Counted from the first letter of the stretch, positions 9,258 through 21,652 are shown. The stretch is DNA of 64,000 bases from a bacterium (GCA_003242735.1 QGVH01000004.1:1-64000); one strand, 5' to 3'. Translations and numbers: made by a program. Notes: generated by a model not told the origin, from the letters alone.

Positions 9258-10505
9258 GTGAAGCATCTGGAGTGGTACATCGCCCGCCGTTATCTGTCCT
9301 CGCGGCGGAAGGGCCGCTTCCTCTCGCTGATCACGGTCATTGCGGTCGGCGGAATCTTCGTGGGCGTCATGGCGCTGATCACCGTGATCGCGGTCATGAC
9401 GGGCCTCCAGCGCGACCTCCAGCGGAAGATCCTCGGCAGCAACCCCCACGTCTTCGTTTTCCAGACCGGTGAGGGCCTCCGCGTCTCGGGCTGGCGCGAG
9501 GCGCTCGAGCGGGTCCGGCGCGTGCCTGGTGTGGAGGCGGTCGCCCCGTTCATCATGACGCAGGTCGCCGTGACCCGGGACGTGGCGTACGTGCAGACGG
9601 GGATGCTGTACGGGATCGCCCCCGGCGCCAGCGAGATCCCGATGTCGGATGTGGAGCGGGAGATCCGGGCGGGGACCAAGGCGCTCGGCCCCACCCGCAG
9701 CGGCTTGCCCGGCATTCTGGTGGGCGTCCGGCTGGCCCAGAAGTTGGGGGTCGCCCCCGGGGACACGCTGCTGGTGGCGGCGCTCGAGAACGTGAAGCGC
9801 ACCGCGAGCGGGGAGCCCATCCCGAAGTACGGCGAGTTCGAGGTCACCGGCACGTTCGAGACCGGCATGTACGAGTACGACCAGCAGAACCTCTACGTGG
9901 AGCTGCCGGTCGCGCAGGAGCTGCTGGACCTCGGCGACGACGAGGTGGGCGGGCTGGCCGTGAACGTGGGCGACCCGTGGGACGCCCACCGCGTCGCGCA
10001 GGCGATCGACGAGGAGCTGGGCTTCCCCTACTGGACCAGCGACTGGATGACGCTGAACCGCACGCTCTTCTCCGCGCTGAAGCTGGAGAAGCTCGCGATG
10101 GCGGTGATCCTCTTCCTCATCGTGTTGGTGGCGGCGTTCAACATCATCAGCACGCTGATCATGGTGGTCACGGACAAGACGCGGGAGATCGGGATCCTCA
10201 AGTCCATGGGCATGACGGATGGCCGCGTGCTCCGCGTCTTTATGCTGCAGGGGCTGGCGATCGGGCTGATCGGCGCGTTGCTCGGCGCCATCGGCGGACT
10301 GGCGCTGGTCTGGGCGCTGGACCGCTACCAGCTCGTGAAGCTGCCGGGGGACGTGTACTTCATCGACACGTTGCCGGTCGCCCTCGAGCCCCTGGACATG
10401 GCGCTCATCCTGGCGGTGAGCGTGGTGATCGCCTTTGCGGCGACGATCTACCCGGCACGCCAGGCGTCGCGGCTGCAACCGGTGGAGGCGATCCGGCATG
10501 AGTGA
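9258..10505 (+). CDS. LolC/LolE-type lipoprotein-release ABC permease
   Basis: A 415-residue FtsX/MacB-fold permease that, with LolD, takes mature lipoproteins out of the inner membrane. It has one N-terminal membrane segment (about 20-45), a long periplasmic domain, and three C-terminal membrane segments (about 275-400). The conserved end PARQASRLQPVEAIRHE is typical of the family. Only one permease gene is present before lolD, whereas E. coli has separate LolC and LolE; it may form a homodimer, or a second permease may lie elsewhere. Start GTG 9258 follows AAGGGG. It overlaps lolD by eight bases. Confidence 0.9.
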   Translation: MKHLEWYIARRYLSSRRKGRFLSLITVIAVGGIFVGVMALITVIAVMTGLQRDLQRKILGSNPHVFVFQTGEGLRVSGWREALERVRRVPGVEAVAPFIMTQVAVTRDVAYVQTGMLYGIAPGASEIPMSDVEREIRAGTKALGPTRSGLPGILVGVRLAQKLGVAPGDTLLVAALENVKRTASGEPIPKYGEFEVTGTFETGMYEYDQQNLYVELPVAQELLDLGDDEVGGLAVNVGDPWDAHRVAQAIDEELGFPYWTSDWMTLNRTLFSALKLEKLAMAVILFLIVLVAAFNIISTLIMVVTDKTREIGILKSMGMTDGRVLRVFMLQGLAIGLIGALLGAIGGLALVWALDRYQLVKLPGDVYFIDTLPVALEPLDMALILAVSVVIAFAATIYPARQASRLQPVEAIRHE

Positions 10506-11244
10506 CGCGCCGGAGGCCCTGGTCAGCGGCGTCCGGCCGGCGCGGGAGACGGCGACGGCGGTCGTCCTGGAAGGGCGCGCCCTCCGCAAGGTCTACGTCG
10601 GCGGGGACGGCGGCGAACTCACGGTTCTGGACGGGGTAGAGATCCGCGTCGCCCCGGGGGAAGTCGTGGCGATCGTGGGCGCCAGCGGGGCGGGGAAGTC
10701 CACCCTCCTGCACCTGCTGGGCTGCCTGGATCGGCCGACCTCGGGGGAGGTGGTGATCGGGGGGCGCCCGGTGTCGGGGTTGTCCGACCGCGAGCTGGCG
10801 GAGGTGCGGAACACCCAGATCGGCTTCGTCTTCCAGTTCCACCACCTGCTGCGCGAGTTCTCGGCGCTGGAGAACGTCATGATGCCCCAGTTGATCGCGG
10901 GCGTGGACGAGGTCAGGGCGGCGGAAAGGGCGCGGCTCTTGCTGGAGGAGGTCGGTCTCGGCGGCCGCCTGGCGCACAAGCCGTGGCAGCTCAGCGGCGG
11001 TGAGCAGCAGCGGGTGGCGGTGGCCCGGGCGCTGGCGAACCAGCCGCTGATCGTGCTGGCGGACGAGCCGAGCGGTAACCTGGACACGCAGACGAGCGAG
11101 CACCTGCACGACCTGTTCTTCCGGTTGCGGGCCGAGCACGGCGTGGCAATGGTCATCGCCACCCACAACCGGGAGCTGGCGGACCGGGCCGACCGGATCC
11201 TCCAGCTCAAACAGGGCCAGCTTCAGAGCTTCTACCCGGCGTAG
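10498..11244 (+). CDS. lolD: LolD-type ABC transporter ATPase
   Basis: This 248-residue ATPase drives the LolC/E permease. Walker A is GASGAGKST, the signature is LSGGEQQRVAVARAL, and Walker B with the following glutamate is LIVLADEPSGNLD, in the correct order. The first 30 residues or so form a short N-terminal extension before the ATPase core. ATG 10498 overlaps the permease stop (ATGAGTGA), which points to translational coupling. It could in principle be a MacB-like ATPase, but the partner gene favours Lol. Confidence 0.9.
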   Translation: MSDAPEALVSGVRPARETATAVVLEGRALRKVYVGGDGGELTVLDGVEIRVAPGEVVAIVGASGAGKSTLLHLLGCLDRPTSGEVVIGGRPVSGLSDRELAEVRNTQIGFVFQFHHLLREFSALENVMMPQLIAGVDEVRAAERARLLLEEVGLGGRLAHKPWQLSGGEQQRVAVARALANQPLIVLADEPSGNLDTQTSEHLHDLFFRLRAEHGVAMVIATHNRELADRADRILQLKQGQLQSFYPA

Positions 11245-11249
11245 GCACG

Positions 11250-11747
11250 ATGTTGTGCGATCACTGCGGTGAGCACGAGGCGATCATCCACCTCACGCAG
11301 ATCGTGAACAACCAGATGAGCACCTTCCATCTGTGCGAGAAGTGCGCAGCTGAGAAGGGGCTCGAGCCGGGTGTCAGCGTGGGGAACTTCCCCCTCACCG
11401 ACTTCCTTGCCCAGATGGGCAAGGGGCTGGCGCCGGAGCGGGGGGGAGCCGCGACGGCCTGTCCGTTCTGCGGGCTGCGGCTGGAGGACTTCCGGCAAAC
11501 GGGCCGGATGGGTTGCCCCCAGTGCTATGTGACGTTCGAGAGCGAGCTCCGGAGTCTCTTGCGGCGCCTGCACGGCGGCACGCAACATGTGGGTAAGGTC
11601 TACCTGCCGCCGGATCCCACGGAGGCGGACCGGCAGCAGCGTCTCGCCGGGCTGCGCCGCAAGCTGGACAAGGCCGTGCAAAGCGAGGATTTCGAACGGG
11701 CGGCCCAGATCCGCGATCAGATCCGCGCGCTGGAGGCAGCACGGTAG
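11250..11747 (+). CDS. mcsA: McsA, activator of the protein-arginine kinase McsB
   Basis: McsA binds and activates McsB. The 165-residue protein has four CxxC pairs (CDHC, CEKC, CPFC, CPQC) for zinc, then a C-terminal UVR motif (DFERAAQIRDQIRALE) near 145-162. This is the McsA architecture, and the gene is followed directly by mcsB and clpC, as in Firmicutes. No ctsR gene is found beside it; upstream is lolD, five bases away. Length matches the family (about 170-185). Confidence 0.92.
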   Translation: MLCDHCGEHEAIIHLTQIVNNQMSTFHLCEKCAAEKGLEPGVSVGNFPLTDFLAQMGKGLAPERGGAATACPFCGLRLEDFRQTGRMGCPQCYVTFESELRSLLRRLHGGTQHVGKVYLPPDPTEADRQQRLAGLRRKLDKAVQSEDFERAAQIRDQIRALEAAR

Positions 11748-11748
11748 C

Positions 11749-12864
11749 ATGGAGGACCTGGTCACGCTCCCGGATTTCGGCCTGGGCTGGCTCGACGCCA
11801 GTGGGCCGCACGCGGACATCGTGCTGTCCACCCGGGTCCGCCTGGCCCGGAACCTCCAGGGCCACGCCTTCGGCTCGCGGGCCCGGGACGGCGAGCGCGA
11901 ACAGATCCTGGCCCAGGTCCGCGAAGCGGCGGGTCGCGTGGACTCGCTCCGCGGCGGCGTGGCGCTGGAGATCGGAGGGCTCTCCCGACTGTCGCGAAAG
12001 ATCCTGCTCGAGCGTCGTTTAGTATCGAGAGAGCTCGTTGGGGAGGACGGAGGGGGGCGGCCGCCGGCAGGGGCCGCCTTGTTCGTTGGCCAGGAGGAGT
12101 CGCTGAGCGTCATGGTCAACGAGGAGGACCACCTCCGCCTCCAGAGCATCCTCTCGGGCCTGAGGCTCCAGGAGGCGTACCGGCTCGTCGACCGGCTCGA
12201 CGAAGAGCTGGGGCAGACGTTGCCGTTCGCCTACCACCCGGAGTTCGGGTACCTGACGATCTGCCCGACCAACGTCGGGACCGGCCTGCGGGCGTCGGTG
12301 CTGATCCACCTGCCGGGCCTGGTGCTGACGAAGGAGATCGGCAAGGTGCTCCAGGGCCTGAACCAGGTGGGGTTGACGTTTCGGGGTCTCTACGGGGAGG
12401 GGTCTGACGTCATCGGAAATTTTTTCCAGATCTCGAACCAGACGACCCTGGGCAAGAGCGAGGAAGACCTGGTCGACCACCTTTACAAGATCGTGCGCCA
12501 GGTCATCCAGTATGAGATGCAGGCACGCAGCGTGCTCATGAGGGATGCGCCCACCGTGATCGAGGACAAGATCTGGCGGGCGTACGGGCTCCTGCGGTAT
12601 GCCCGGTCACTGTCGTTCGAGGAGGTAATGAACTTGCTGAGCGGGCTACGGCTGGGGGCGAGCATGAAACTTCTGCCGGGCCTCAGCGTATACACGCTCA
12701 ACAAGATCATGATCTACATGCAGGCGGCCCACCTCGAGCAGGCTGCGGGGCGGCCTCTCACGGAGGCCGAGTGCGATGTGCACCGTGCGGCCTACGTTCG
12801 CCGCATCCTGGCCACGGAGGGGCACGTGGACGCGGACGCCCCACCGGAGGCCGGCCAGAGGTGA
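11749..12864 (+). CDS. mcsB: McsB protein-arginine kinase
   Basis: McsB phosphorylates arginine residues on damaged proteins, marking them for ClpC-ClpP. The 371-residue protein has the phosphagen-kinase start STRVRLARNLQGHAF (near 27-41) and the active-site loop NEEDHLRLQ at 124-132. The later half includes a segment beginning RDAPTVIEDKIWRAYG that fits the phosphoarginine-binding region. Length fits (B. subtilis McsB 363). Only one base separates the mcsA stop from ATG 11749. The C-terminal 15 residues are variable. Confidence 0.94.
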   Translation: MEDLVTLPDFGLGWLDASGPHADIVLSTRVRLARNLQGHAFGSRARDGEREQILAQVREAAGRVDSLRGGVALEIGGLSRLSRKILLERRLVSRELVGEDGGGRPPAGAALFVGQEESLSVMVNEEDHLRLQSILSGLRLQEAYRLVDRLDEELGQTLPFAYHPEFGYLTICPTNVGTGLRASVLIHLPGLVLTKEIGKVLQGLNQVGLTFRGLYGEGSDVIGNFFQISNQTTLGKSEEDLVDHLYKIVRQVIQYEMQARSVLMRDAPTVIEDKIWRAYGLLRYARSLSFEEVMNLLSGLRLGASMKLLPGLSVYTLNKIMIYMQAAHLEQAAGRPLTEAECDVHRAAYVRRILATEGHVDADAPPEAGQR

Positions 12865-12884
12865 GGGCCTTTTTGCTTTCGGGG

Positions 12885-12896
12885 CGAGACGTCTCG
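12885..12896 (+). promoter_or_regulatory. Perfect 12-base palindrome just upstream of clpC
   Basis: CGAGACGTCTCG is a perfect palindrome ending 16 bases before the clpC ATG. It could be an operator or a hairpin-forming leader element. It does not resemble the direct-repeat CtsR box of Firmicutes. Confidence 0.35.
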
Positions 12897-12912
12897 GGCG
12901 ACGAGGGGTTCC

Positions 12913-15383
<2,471 letters not shown>

Positions 15384-15387
<4 letters not shown>

Positions 15388-17906
15388 AGCATCGCGAGCG
15401 AGCGGCGGAAGCAGGAAACACCGCGGTTCGGGCCGGCGGGGGCGGCGTTCGGAGAGTGGTCGTTGCGGGCAAGGGGCACGTGCGGACGAGGGCCGCCGCG
15501 TTGGCGGCGGTCCTTTTCTGTGGCGCGCTCTGGGGCGCGCAGGTCGCCTACGGGCAGGAGCCGCCGGAGGCGCAGGGCACCGTGGTGGTGGACGGGGTGC
15601 GGGTGGAGGGTGCCCAGCGGCGGCCGGAGTCTGCGGTGCTGGCGGATGTCGGGATCCGGTCGGGCGACACGGTCGACTATCGCGCGATCCAGCGCGCGAT
15701 CCACCGGTTGTGGGCGAGCGGGCAGTACTCGGATGTCCAGGTCCTGGTGGAGGGGGAGCCGAGCGATGTCGCCGCGCCGGTCACGCTCATTGTCCGCGTC
15801 GTCGAACAACCCTACATCGCCCAGGTCGAGTTCCGCGGTCTCGAGAGCGTGCGCGCCAGTACGATCCGGGACACGGTGGGGCTGCGGGGCGGCGGGCCGC
15901 TGCGCCCGGCGAAGGTGGCCGAGGCGAAGGAGATGACGCGGCGGCTGCTGGCCAAGAAGGGCCTCCAGGCGCGGCGCGTGGAGCACCGGCTGGAGGAGAT
16001 CCCGGAGCGGCCCGGCGAGCACCGGCTGGTGTTCGAGGTGGACGAGGGGCAGCGCGTCGCCATCGCCGAGATCGAGTTCGAGGGCAACGAGAACTTCCCG
16101 GACGACCGGCTGCGGAAGGTCCTGAAGACCAAGAAGGAGGGCTTCTTCTGGTTCCGGGACGGGACCTACAATGAGGAGAAGCTTCGCTCCGACCTCCGGG
16201 AGACGTTGCCGACCTTCTACGCCGCGAACGGGTACATCGACTTCGTCGTGACCGGCGACTCGCTGATCGTGGACCCGGAGACGGGCAAGGCGCGCCTGGT
16301 CATCAAGGTGCACGAAGGGCCGCAGTACCGGCTGGCGGGCTTCGACATCCGTGGGAACCGCCGCTTCGCGACGGACGATCTGCGCCGCTACTTCGAGCAG
16401 GAGCGAGGCGGCCTGCTCCGGACGCTGGGTCTGGGCGGCGGCAGCAGCGGCCAGAAGGGCGAAGTGTTCGACCAGGTCGCGTTCCAGGAGGCGACGGACC
16501 GGGTCGCCCAGCTCTACCGCAACCAGGGCTACCTGCGCGCCCAGGTGGAGCCCCGCATCGAGCGGACCCAGACGGAAGACGGCGAGCCCGCCGTCCGGGT
16601 GGTCTGGGACATCATCGAGCGGGAGCCGGCGCACGTGCGGCGTGTGGCCATCGAAGGGAACACGCGCACGCACGAGAAGGTGATCCGCGAACGGATCTTC
16701 GTGCTCCCGGGCGATGTCTACAGCGAGGAGCTGCTCATCCAGAGCTATCAGAACATCATGGCGCTCGGCTTCTTCGAGACGCCGCTCCCGCTGCCGGAGA
16801 TTCAGGACGCGCAGGACGGCAGCGGCGACGTGGACATCATCTTCCGGGTGACGGAGCGCCAGACCGGTTCGTTCAACTTCGGCACGGCGGTCGGGGGAGG
16901 GACGGGGCTGTCCGGCTTCATCGGCTTCGACGAACCCAACCTCTTCGGGCAGGCGAAGAGCGGCCACCTGCGCTGGGAGTTCGGGCGTTACTCGAACAAT
17001 ATCGAGGCGAGCTACGGCGACCCGTCGGTCCTGGGCAGCCGGGTCAGCGGATCCCTGGCGCTGTTCAGTGCCCGTGACCGATTCATCACCTTCTCGGAAG
17101 GGCAGCGGCGACGTACGGGTGGGGGCGTGCGGTTCGGCTTCCCGCTGCCGCTGGATCCCTGGTCGCGGTTCGTGGTGGGTTACTCCCTCTCACGCACCAC
17201 GTACGAGCAGTTCACCGCTGACGAGAGGGCGAGCCTGTTCGCGCTGCCTCCGGGCGTGCAGAGCACGATCAGCCTGGGCCTCACCCGCAACCGCCTGAAC
17301 CATCCCCTCTTCCCCACGAGCGGGACGAGGCAGGAGATCTTCGCGGAGCTCAGCGGTGGGATCCTCGGCGGCGACGGCGATTTCCAGAAATACACGGCAT
17401 CCGGGAGCTGGTACGTCCCCGTGGGTCAGGTCGGCGGCGGGCAGCCCGGATCGAGGCCGATCCGGTTCGCGCTGGGCTTCAACGCCGAGGCGGGTGTCAT
17501 CGTGGGCGACGCGAGCCGCTTCCCGTTCGAGCGGTTCTGGATGGGTGGTGTTCAATTCGGCCGGCCGCTGCGCGGCTACGACGAGACGACCGTCACGCCG
17601 CTGGGCTACCGTGCACGCGGTGCGCCAGGCGTGGCGCTGGAGGATCGGTTCGGTGATGCGTACCTCCGTCTCAGCGCGGAGTACGCGGTCCGGTTCAACG
17701 ACAACCTGTCGCTCTCGCTGTTCTACGATGCAGGCGGCGTGTGGCGCGAACCGGGCCAGATCAACCCGACGCGACTGTTGCGTGGCGCCGGGATCGGGGT
17801 GACGCTGGTCACGCCGTTCGGCCCGCTCGGCCTCGACTACGCGTACGGGTTCGACAAGACGCCGCCGGGCTGGCAGCTGCACTTCAAGCTCGGTCAGGGA
17901 TTCTAA
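15384..17906 (+). CDS. bamA: Outer-membrane protein assembly factor BamA
   Basis: BamA inserts beta-barrel proteins into the outer membrane. The 840-residue protein has a signal peptide, POTRA repeats (about 60-430) and an Omp85 barrel ending in a C-terminal phenylalanine (KLGQGF). The start is uncertain: ATG 15384 overlaps the clpC stop, but the signal peptide (RAAALAAVLFCGALWGAQVAYG) begins near residue 34, so GTG 15480 (codon 33) or GTG 15447 may be the true start. skp-like, lpxD and other lipid A genes follow, an arrangement known from other Gram-negatives. Confidence 0.95.
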
Positions 17907-17932
17907 CCTCAAGAAAAGAGAGCACTGGCGAC

Positions 17933-18484
17933 ATGCGCGGACTGAAGATCATCCTCATGGCGGCTGCCGGCCTCGGCGCCTTGGCGGTTCCCGCGGCGGG
18001 GCAGGGAGCGCCGAAGATCGGGTACGTCGACTCGCGGCGACTGATCGCCGAAGCGCCCGGTGCCAAGGAGGCGCAGGAGTCGTTCGAGCGGGACATGCAG
18101 CGGTTCCGCGCGGAGCTCCAGCAGCTCGAGGACTCGCTCAAGGCGCTGCTGAGCGAGTACGAGCAGAAGCAGGTGCTGCTCTCGCCGGAAGCGAAGCGGC
18201 AGAAGGAAGAGGAGATCCGGCAGAAGCAGCGGGCTTACCAGGAACGGGCCGGTGAGCTGGAGACCCAGGCCGCCCGGCGCCAGGCGGAGCTGGTCGAGCC
18301 GATCATGAACCGCATCCAGGAAGTCCTCAATCAGATCCAGCGAGAGGGCGGGTACGCGATGATCTTCGACGCCGCGGCCGGCGCCCTCGTCGCCGCGGAC
18401 ACGACGCTGGACCTGACGGACGAGGTCCTGAGGCGCCTGAGGCAGACGGCGTCGGCGTCGTCCTCGGGGAGCCGGCAGAGATAG
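17933..18484 (+). CDS. OmpH/Skp-family periplasmic chaperone
   Basis: Skp-like chaperones hold unfolded outer-membrane proteins in the periplasm for BamA. This 183-residue protein has a signal peptide (about 1-24, ending VPAAGQ), the family opening KIGYVDSRRLIAEAPGAKEA, and a long charged coiled coil (about 50-125) that would form the grasping arms. Its place between bamA and lpxD is the classic one. ATG 17933 is the first residue of the signal peptide, 26 bases after the bamA stop. The Ser/Arg-rich tail is not conserved. Confidence 0.92.
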   Translation: MRGLKIILMAAAGLGALAVPAAGQGAPKIGYVDSRRLIAEAPGAKEAQESFERDMQRFRAELQQLEDSLKALLSEYEQKQVLLSPEAKRQKEEEIRQKQRAYQERAGELETQAARRQAELVEPIMNRIQEVLNQIQREGGYAMIFDAAAGALVAADTTLDLTDEVLRRLRQTASASSSGSRQR

Positions 18485-18522
18485 ACGGCGCGCGGGGCGT
18501 CCCGACGCGGGGAGGCGGACCC

Positions 18523-19557
18523 GTGAGGGCCTCGGAGATCGCGGCGCTGCTGGGTAGCTCGTTGGAGGGGGGCGAAGACCCGGAGATCACGGGGGTCGCC
18601 CCCCTCGACCGCGCCGGTCCACAGGATCTCTCGTTCCTTGCGAATGCACGATACCTGCCCTATGTTGCGCATGCTCGGGCGGGCGTGATCCTCGTCTCCG
18701 CTTCGCTCGCCGACCGCGTGGGCGGGTTGCCCGCGCGGATCGTGGTCGGGGACGTGCACGGCGCGCTCGCGAAGCTGCTGCCGGTGCTCTACCCCGAGGA
18801 CCCCACCCCGGAACCCGGTGTCCACCCGACGGCCGTCGTCGCCGACGACGTGGTGCTGGGCGCCGGGGCTTCCATTGGTCCCTACGCCGTGGTGGGACCG
18901 GGGGTCCGCATCGGCGAGCGGGCGCGCATCGGGGCGCACGTGGTGATCGGCGCCCGTTGCGAGCTGGGGGCGGAGGTCGTCCTCCACCCGCACGTGACGC
19001 TGTACCCGGGTGTGCGGATCGGCGACCGGTCCATCGTGCACAGCGGCGTGCGAGTGGGCGTGGACGGCTTCGGTTACGCCCAGGTCGACGGGGTGATCCG
19101 GAAGATCCCGCAGGTGGGTGGGTGCATCATCGGCGCGGACGTCGAGATCGGAGCGAATAGCACGATCGACCGCGGCTCGATCGGCGCGACGGAGATCGGG
19201 GACGGCGTGAAGATCGACAACCTCGTCCACGTCGGGCACAACGTCCGCATCGGCGAGCACTCGATCATCGTGGCCCAGGTCGGGATCGCCGGCAGCACGA
19301 CGGTCGGGCGGCGCGTGACGTTGGGAGGGCAGGCGGGCATTCCCGGTCACATCCACATCGGGGACGGCGCGACGATCGCGGCACAGGCGGGCGTCTTCGG
19401 GGACGTCCCGGCGGGCGCCGTCTACAGCGGCTACCCGGCGCGCCCGCACCGCGAGGCGCTGCGTGCCCAGGCCGCGCTGTTCCGACTCCCCGAACTCCTC
19501 AAACGGATCCGTGACCTCGAGCGCGCGGTACTGGGGCGCGACGTGCCGGACCAATGA
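18523..19557 (+). CDS. lpxD: UDP-3-O-acylglucosamine N-acyltransferase LpxD
   Basis: LpxD adds the N-linked acyl chain at the third step of lipid A synthesis. The 344-residue protein has an N-terminal substrate-binding domain (about 1-95) followed by a left-handed beta-helix of hexapeptide repeats (I/V-G-x-x-x-x). The catalytic histidine is expected in NLVHVGHNVRIGE. GTG 18523 is preceded by GGGGAGG. It overlaps the next gene by four bases (ATGA). Length matches the family (about 340). Confidence 0.96.
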   Translation: MRASEIAALLGSSLEGGEDPEITGVAPLDRAGPQDLSFLANARYLPYVAHARAGVILVSASLADRVGGLPARIVVGDVHGALAKLLPVLYPEDPTPEPGVHPTAVVADDVVLGAGASIGPYAVVGPGVRIGERARIGAHVVIGARCELGAEVVLHPHVTLYPGVRIGDRSIVHSGVRVGVDGFGYAQVDGVIRKIPQVGGCIIGADVEIGANSTIDRGSIGATEIGDGVKIDNLVHVGHNVRIGEHSIIVAQVGIAGSTTVGRRVTLGGQAGIPGHIHIGDGATIAAQAGVFGDVPAGAVYSGYPARPHREALRAQAALFRLPELLKRIRDLERAVLGRDVPDQ

Positions 19558-20840
19558 GTCAACCAGAGCAGCAGACACTGGCCGCGGAGGCCATCATCGA
19601 AGGCGTCGGCCTGCATACGGGCCGACAGACGCGTGTGACCTTTCGACCGGCGCCGGCGAACACCGGCATCCGGTTCCGGCGGGTGGATCTCGAGGGGTCG
19701 CCGGAGATCCCCGCCACCCTGGACCACGTGGTGTCCACCGAACGAGGGACCACCCTCGGGGCGGGAGACGCGCGCGTCCACACGGTGGAGCACGCGCTCG
19801 CCGCGTGTTTGGTCCTGGGACTGGACAACCTCTGGATCGACGTCGATGGGCCGGAGCTGCCGATCGGGGATGGCAGTTTCCGGCCTTTCTTCGACCGCTT
19901 CCGCCAGGCCGGGATCGTCGGGCAGGGCGAGCCGGCAGGGGTGCTGGAGCTGCGCCAGTCGACGAGCGTGGAGGGTGTGGGAGGCGCATCGTACTCGGCG
20001 CTGCCCGCCCCCACCTTCCGGGTTTCGGCGGCGATCGAATTCGACCATCCGCTGGTGCGCCATCAGTACGCGTCGTTCGAGATCACGCCGCAGGTGTTCG
20101 AGCGTGAGGTCGCGGGTGCGCGGACGTTCGGCTTCCTGAAGGAGGCGGAGGAGCTGAAGGCGCGCGGGCTGGCGCTCGGCGCGACGCTGGACAACGCGAT
20201 CGTGCTGGACGCCGAGGGGCTGGCCGCGGGTGAGCTCCGTTTCCCCGACGAGTTCGTGCGGCACAAGATCGGGGACGTCGTGGGCGACCTCGCACTGATC
20301 GGCAAGCGGCTCCGTTGCCACGTGATGGCGGACCGGCCGAGTCATGCGGGGAACGTGGCGCTCGCCAAGAAGATCGTGGCGGCGCAGTCCCGCGATGGCG
20401 CGAAGCCGATCGTGGACATCCGGACGATCATGCAGTACCTCCCGCACCGGTTCCCGATGCTGCTGGTGGATCGCATCGTGGAATTCGAGCCGGGGAAGCG
20501 GATCGTCGGGATCAAGAACGTCACGATCAACGAGCCGTTCTTCCAGGGGCACTACCCAGGGCACCCGATCATGCCCGGCGTCCTGATCATCGAAGCGATG
20601 GCGCAGGTCGGCGGCCTGCTCCTCATGGATGCGGTGGAGGATCCGGAGGACAAGGTCGTCTACTTCATGTCGCTGGACAACGTGAAATGGCGCCGGCCGG
20701 TGACGCCGGGCGACCAGATCCGCTTCGAACTCGAGATGCTCCAGTTCCGCCGGCACGTGTGCCGGATGCGGGGGATCGGAACGGTGGACGGCCAGTTGGT
20801 CGCGGAAGCGGAAATGATGGCGCGGATCGTGGACCGCTGA
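19554..20840 (+). CDS. lpxC/fabZ: Bifunctional LpxC-FabZ (deacetylase fused to hydroxyacyl-ACP dehydratase)
   Basis: Two enzymes in one 428-residue chain. Residues 1 to about 275 are LpxC, the zinc deacetylase that commits UDP-3-O-acyl-GlcNAc to lipid A; zinc ligands are H80, H237 and D241, with a further conserved histidine at H264. Residues about 282-428 are FabZ, with the hotdog-fold active-site segment GHYPGHPIMPGV near 332. FabZ competes for the same hydroxyacyl-ACP pool, so the fusion couples lipid A and fatty-acid synthesis. This fusion is known from Bacteroidetes and relatives. lpxA begins at the stop codon (TGATG). Confidence 0.96.
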   Translation: MSQPEQQTLAAEAIIEGVGLHTGRQTRVTFRPAPANTGIRFRRVDLEGSPEIPATLDHVVSTERGTTLGAGDARVHTVEHALAACLVLGLDNLWIDVDGPELPIGDGSFRPFFDRFRQAGIVGQGEPAGVLELRQSTSVEGVGGASYSALPAPTFRVSAAIEFDHPLVRHQYASFEITPQVFEREVAGARTFGFLKEAEELKARGLALGATLDNAIVLDAEGLAAGELRFPDEFVRHKIGDVVGDLALIGKRLRCHVMADRPSHAGNVALAKKIVAAQSRDGAKPIVDIRTIMQYLPHRFPMLLVDRIVEFEPGKRIVGIKNVTINEPFFQGHYPGHPIMPGVLIIEAMAQVGGLLLMDAVEDPEDKVVYFMSLDNVKWRRPVTPGDQIRFELEMLQFRRHVCRMRGIGTVDGQLVAEAEMMARIVDR

Positions 20841-21652
20841 TGGAGGGCGGTACGCACTTGAGTACGACGGTCGAAACATTGCGCGACATCCACCCGACGG
20901 CGGTGATCGATCCGAGCGCCGAGATCGGCGTGGGCGTTCGCATTGGGCCCTATACGATCATCGGTCCGAACGTCGTGATCGGCGATGGGACGGAGATCGG
21001 GTCGCACGTCCTGGTGGAGCGGAACACCATTATCGGCATGGGCTGCCGCATCCACCACGGCGCCGTTCTGGGCTCGGATCCGCAGGACCTGAAGTACGCG
21101 GGTGAGCCTTCGGACCTGGTGATCGGGGACCGGACGGTCATCCGCGAGTACGCGACGTTGAACCGCGGGACGGCAGCGCGTGGGCGGACGGAGGTCGGCA
21201 GCGACTGCCTGGTGATGGCGTACGTGCACATCGCGCACGACTGCGTCATCGGTGACCATGTCGTGCTCGCCAACGCGGTGAACATGGGCGGGCACGTGGT
21301 GATCGAGGACTGGGCGAGTGTGGGCGGTGTGACGGCGATCCACCAGTTCGTGCGGATCGGCTGCCATGCGTTCGTGGGCGGCGCCTCGCGGGTGCAGAAG
21401 GATGTGCCGCCGTACATGCGTGCGGCGGGCAACCCGATCGAGCTCGCGGGCCTGAACACGGTCGGGCTCCAGCGCCGCGGGATGCCGGAGGTCGTGCGGC
21501 GCGAGCTGAAGCGGGCGTACCGGCTGTTCTTCAATTCCACGCTGAACGTGAGCCAGGCCCTGGAGCGGGCGCGGGAAGAGCTCAAGCCGTTCCCGGAGAT
21601 CCAGCGGTTCCTCACGTTCGTGGAAGAGAGCGAGCGCGGGATCATCCTCTGA
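20840..21652 (+). CDS. lpxA: Acyl-ACP--UDP-N-acetylglucosamine O-acyltransferase LpxA
   Basis: LpxA starts lipid A synthesis by acylating the 3-position of UDP-GlcNAc. The 270-residue protein is a left-handed beta-helix with a C-terminal helical domain (GLNTVGLQRRGMP onward), as in E. coli LpxA (262). The catalytic histidine is H133 in HIAHDCVIGD. ATG 20840 overlaps the lpxC-fabZ stop; a TTG at 20858 preceded by GGAGGGCGG is a credible alternative start that would trim six residues. An oxidoreductase gene follows with a one-base overlap, which raises the possibility that the substrate is a 3-amino sugar. Confidence 0.95.
   Translation: MEGGTHLSTTVETLRDIHPTAVIDPSAEIGVGVRIGPYTIIGPNVVIGDGTEIGSHVLVERNTIIGMGCRIHHGAVLGSDPQDLKYAGEPSDLVIGDRTVIREYATLNRGTAARGRTEVGSDCLVMAYVHIAHDCVIGDHVVLANAVNMGGHVVIEDWASVGGVTAIHQFVRIGCHAFVGGASRVQKDVPPYMRAAGNPIELAGLNTVGLQRRGMPEVVRRELKRAYRLFFNSTLNVSQALERAREELKPFPEIQRFLTFVEESERGIIL

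Noticed and set aside
12848-12874. AGGCC...GGCCT followed by TTTT at the end of mcsB, as a terminator
   Set aside because: The stem is only five bases with a 13-base loop and lies partly within the gene; clpC follows closely and needs cotranscription or its own promoter.
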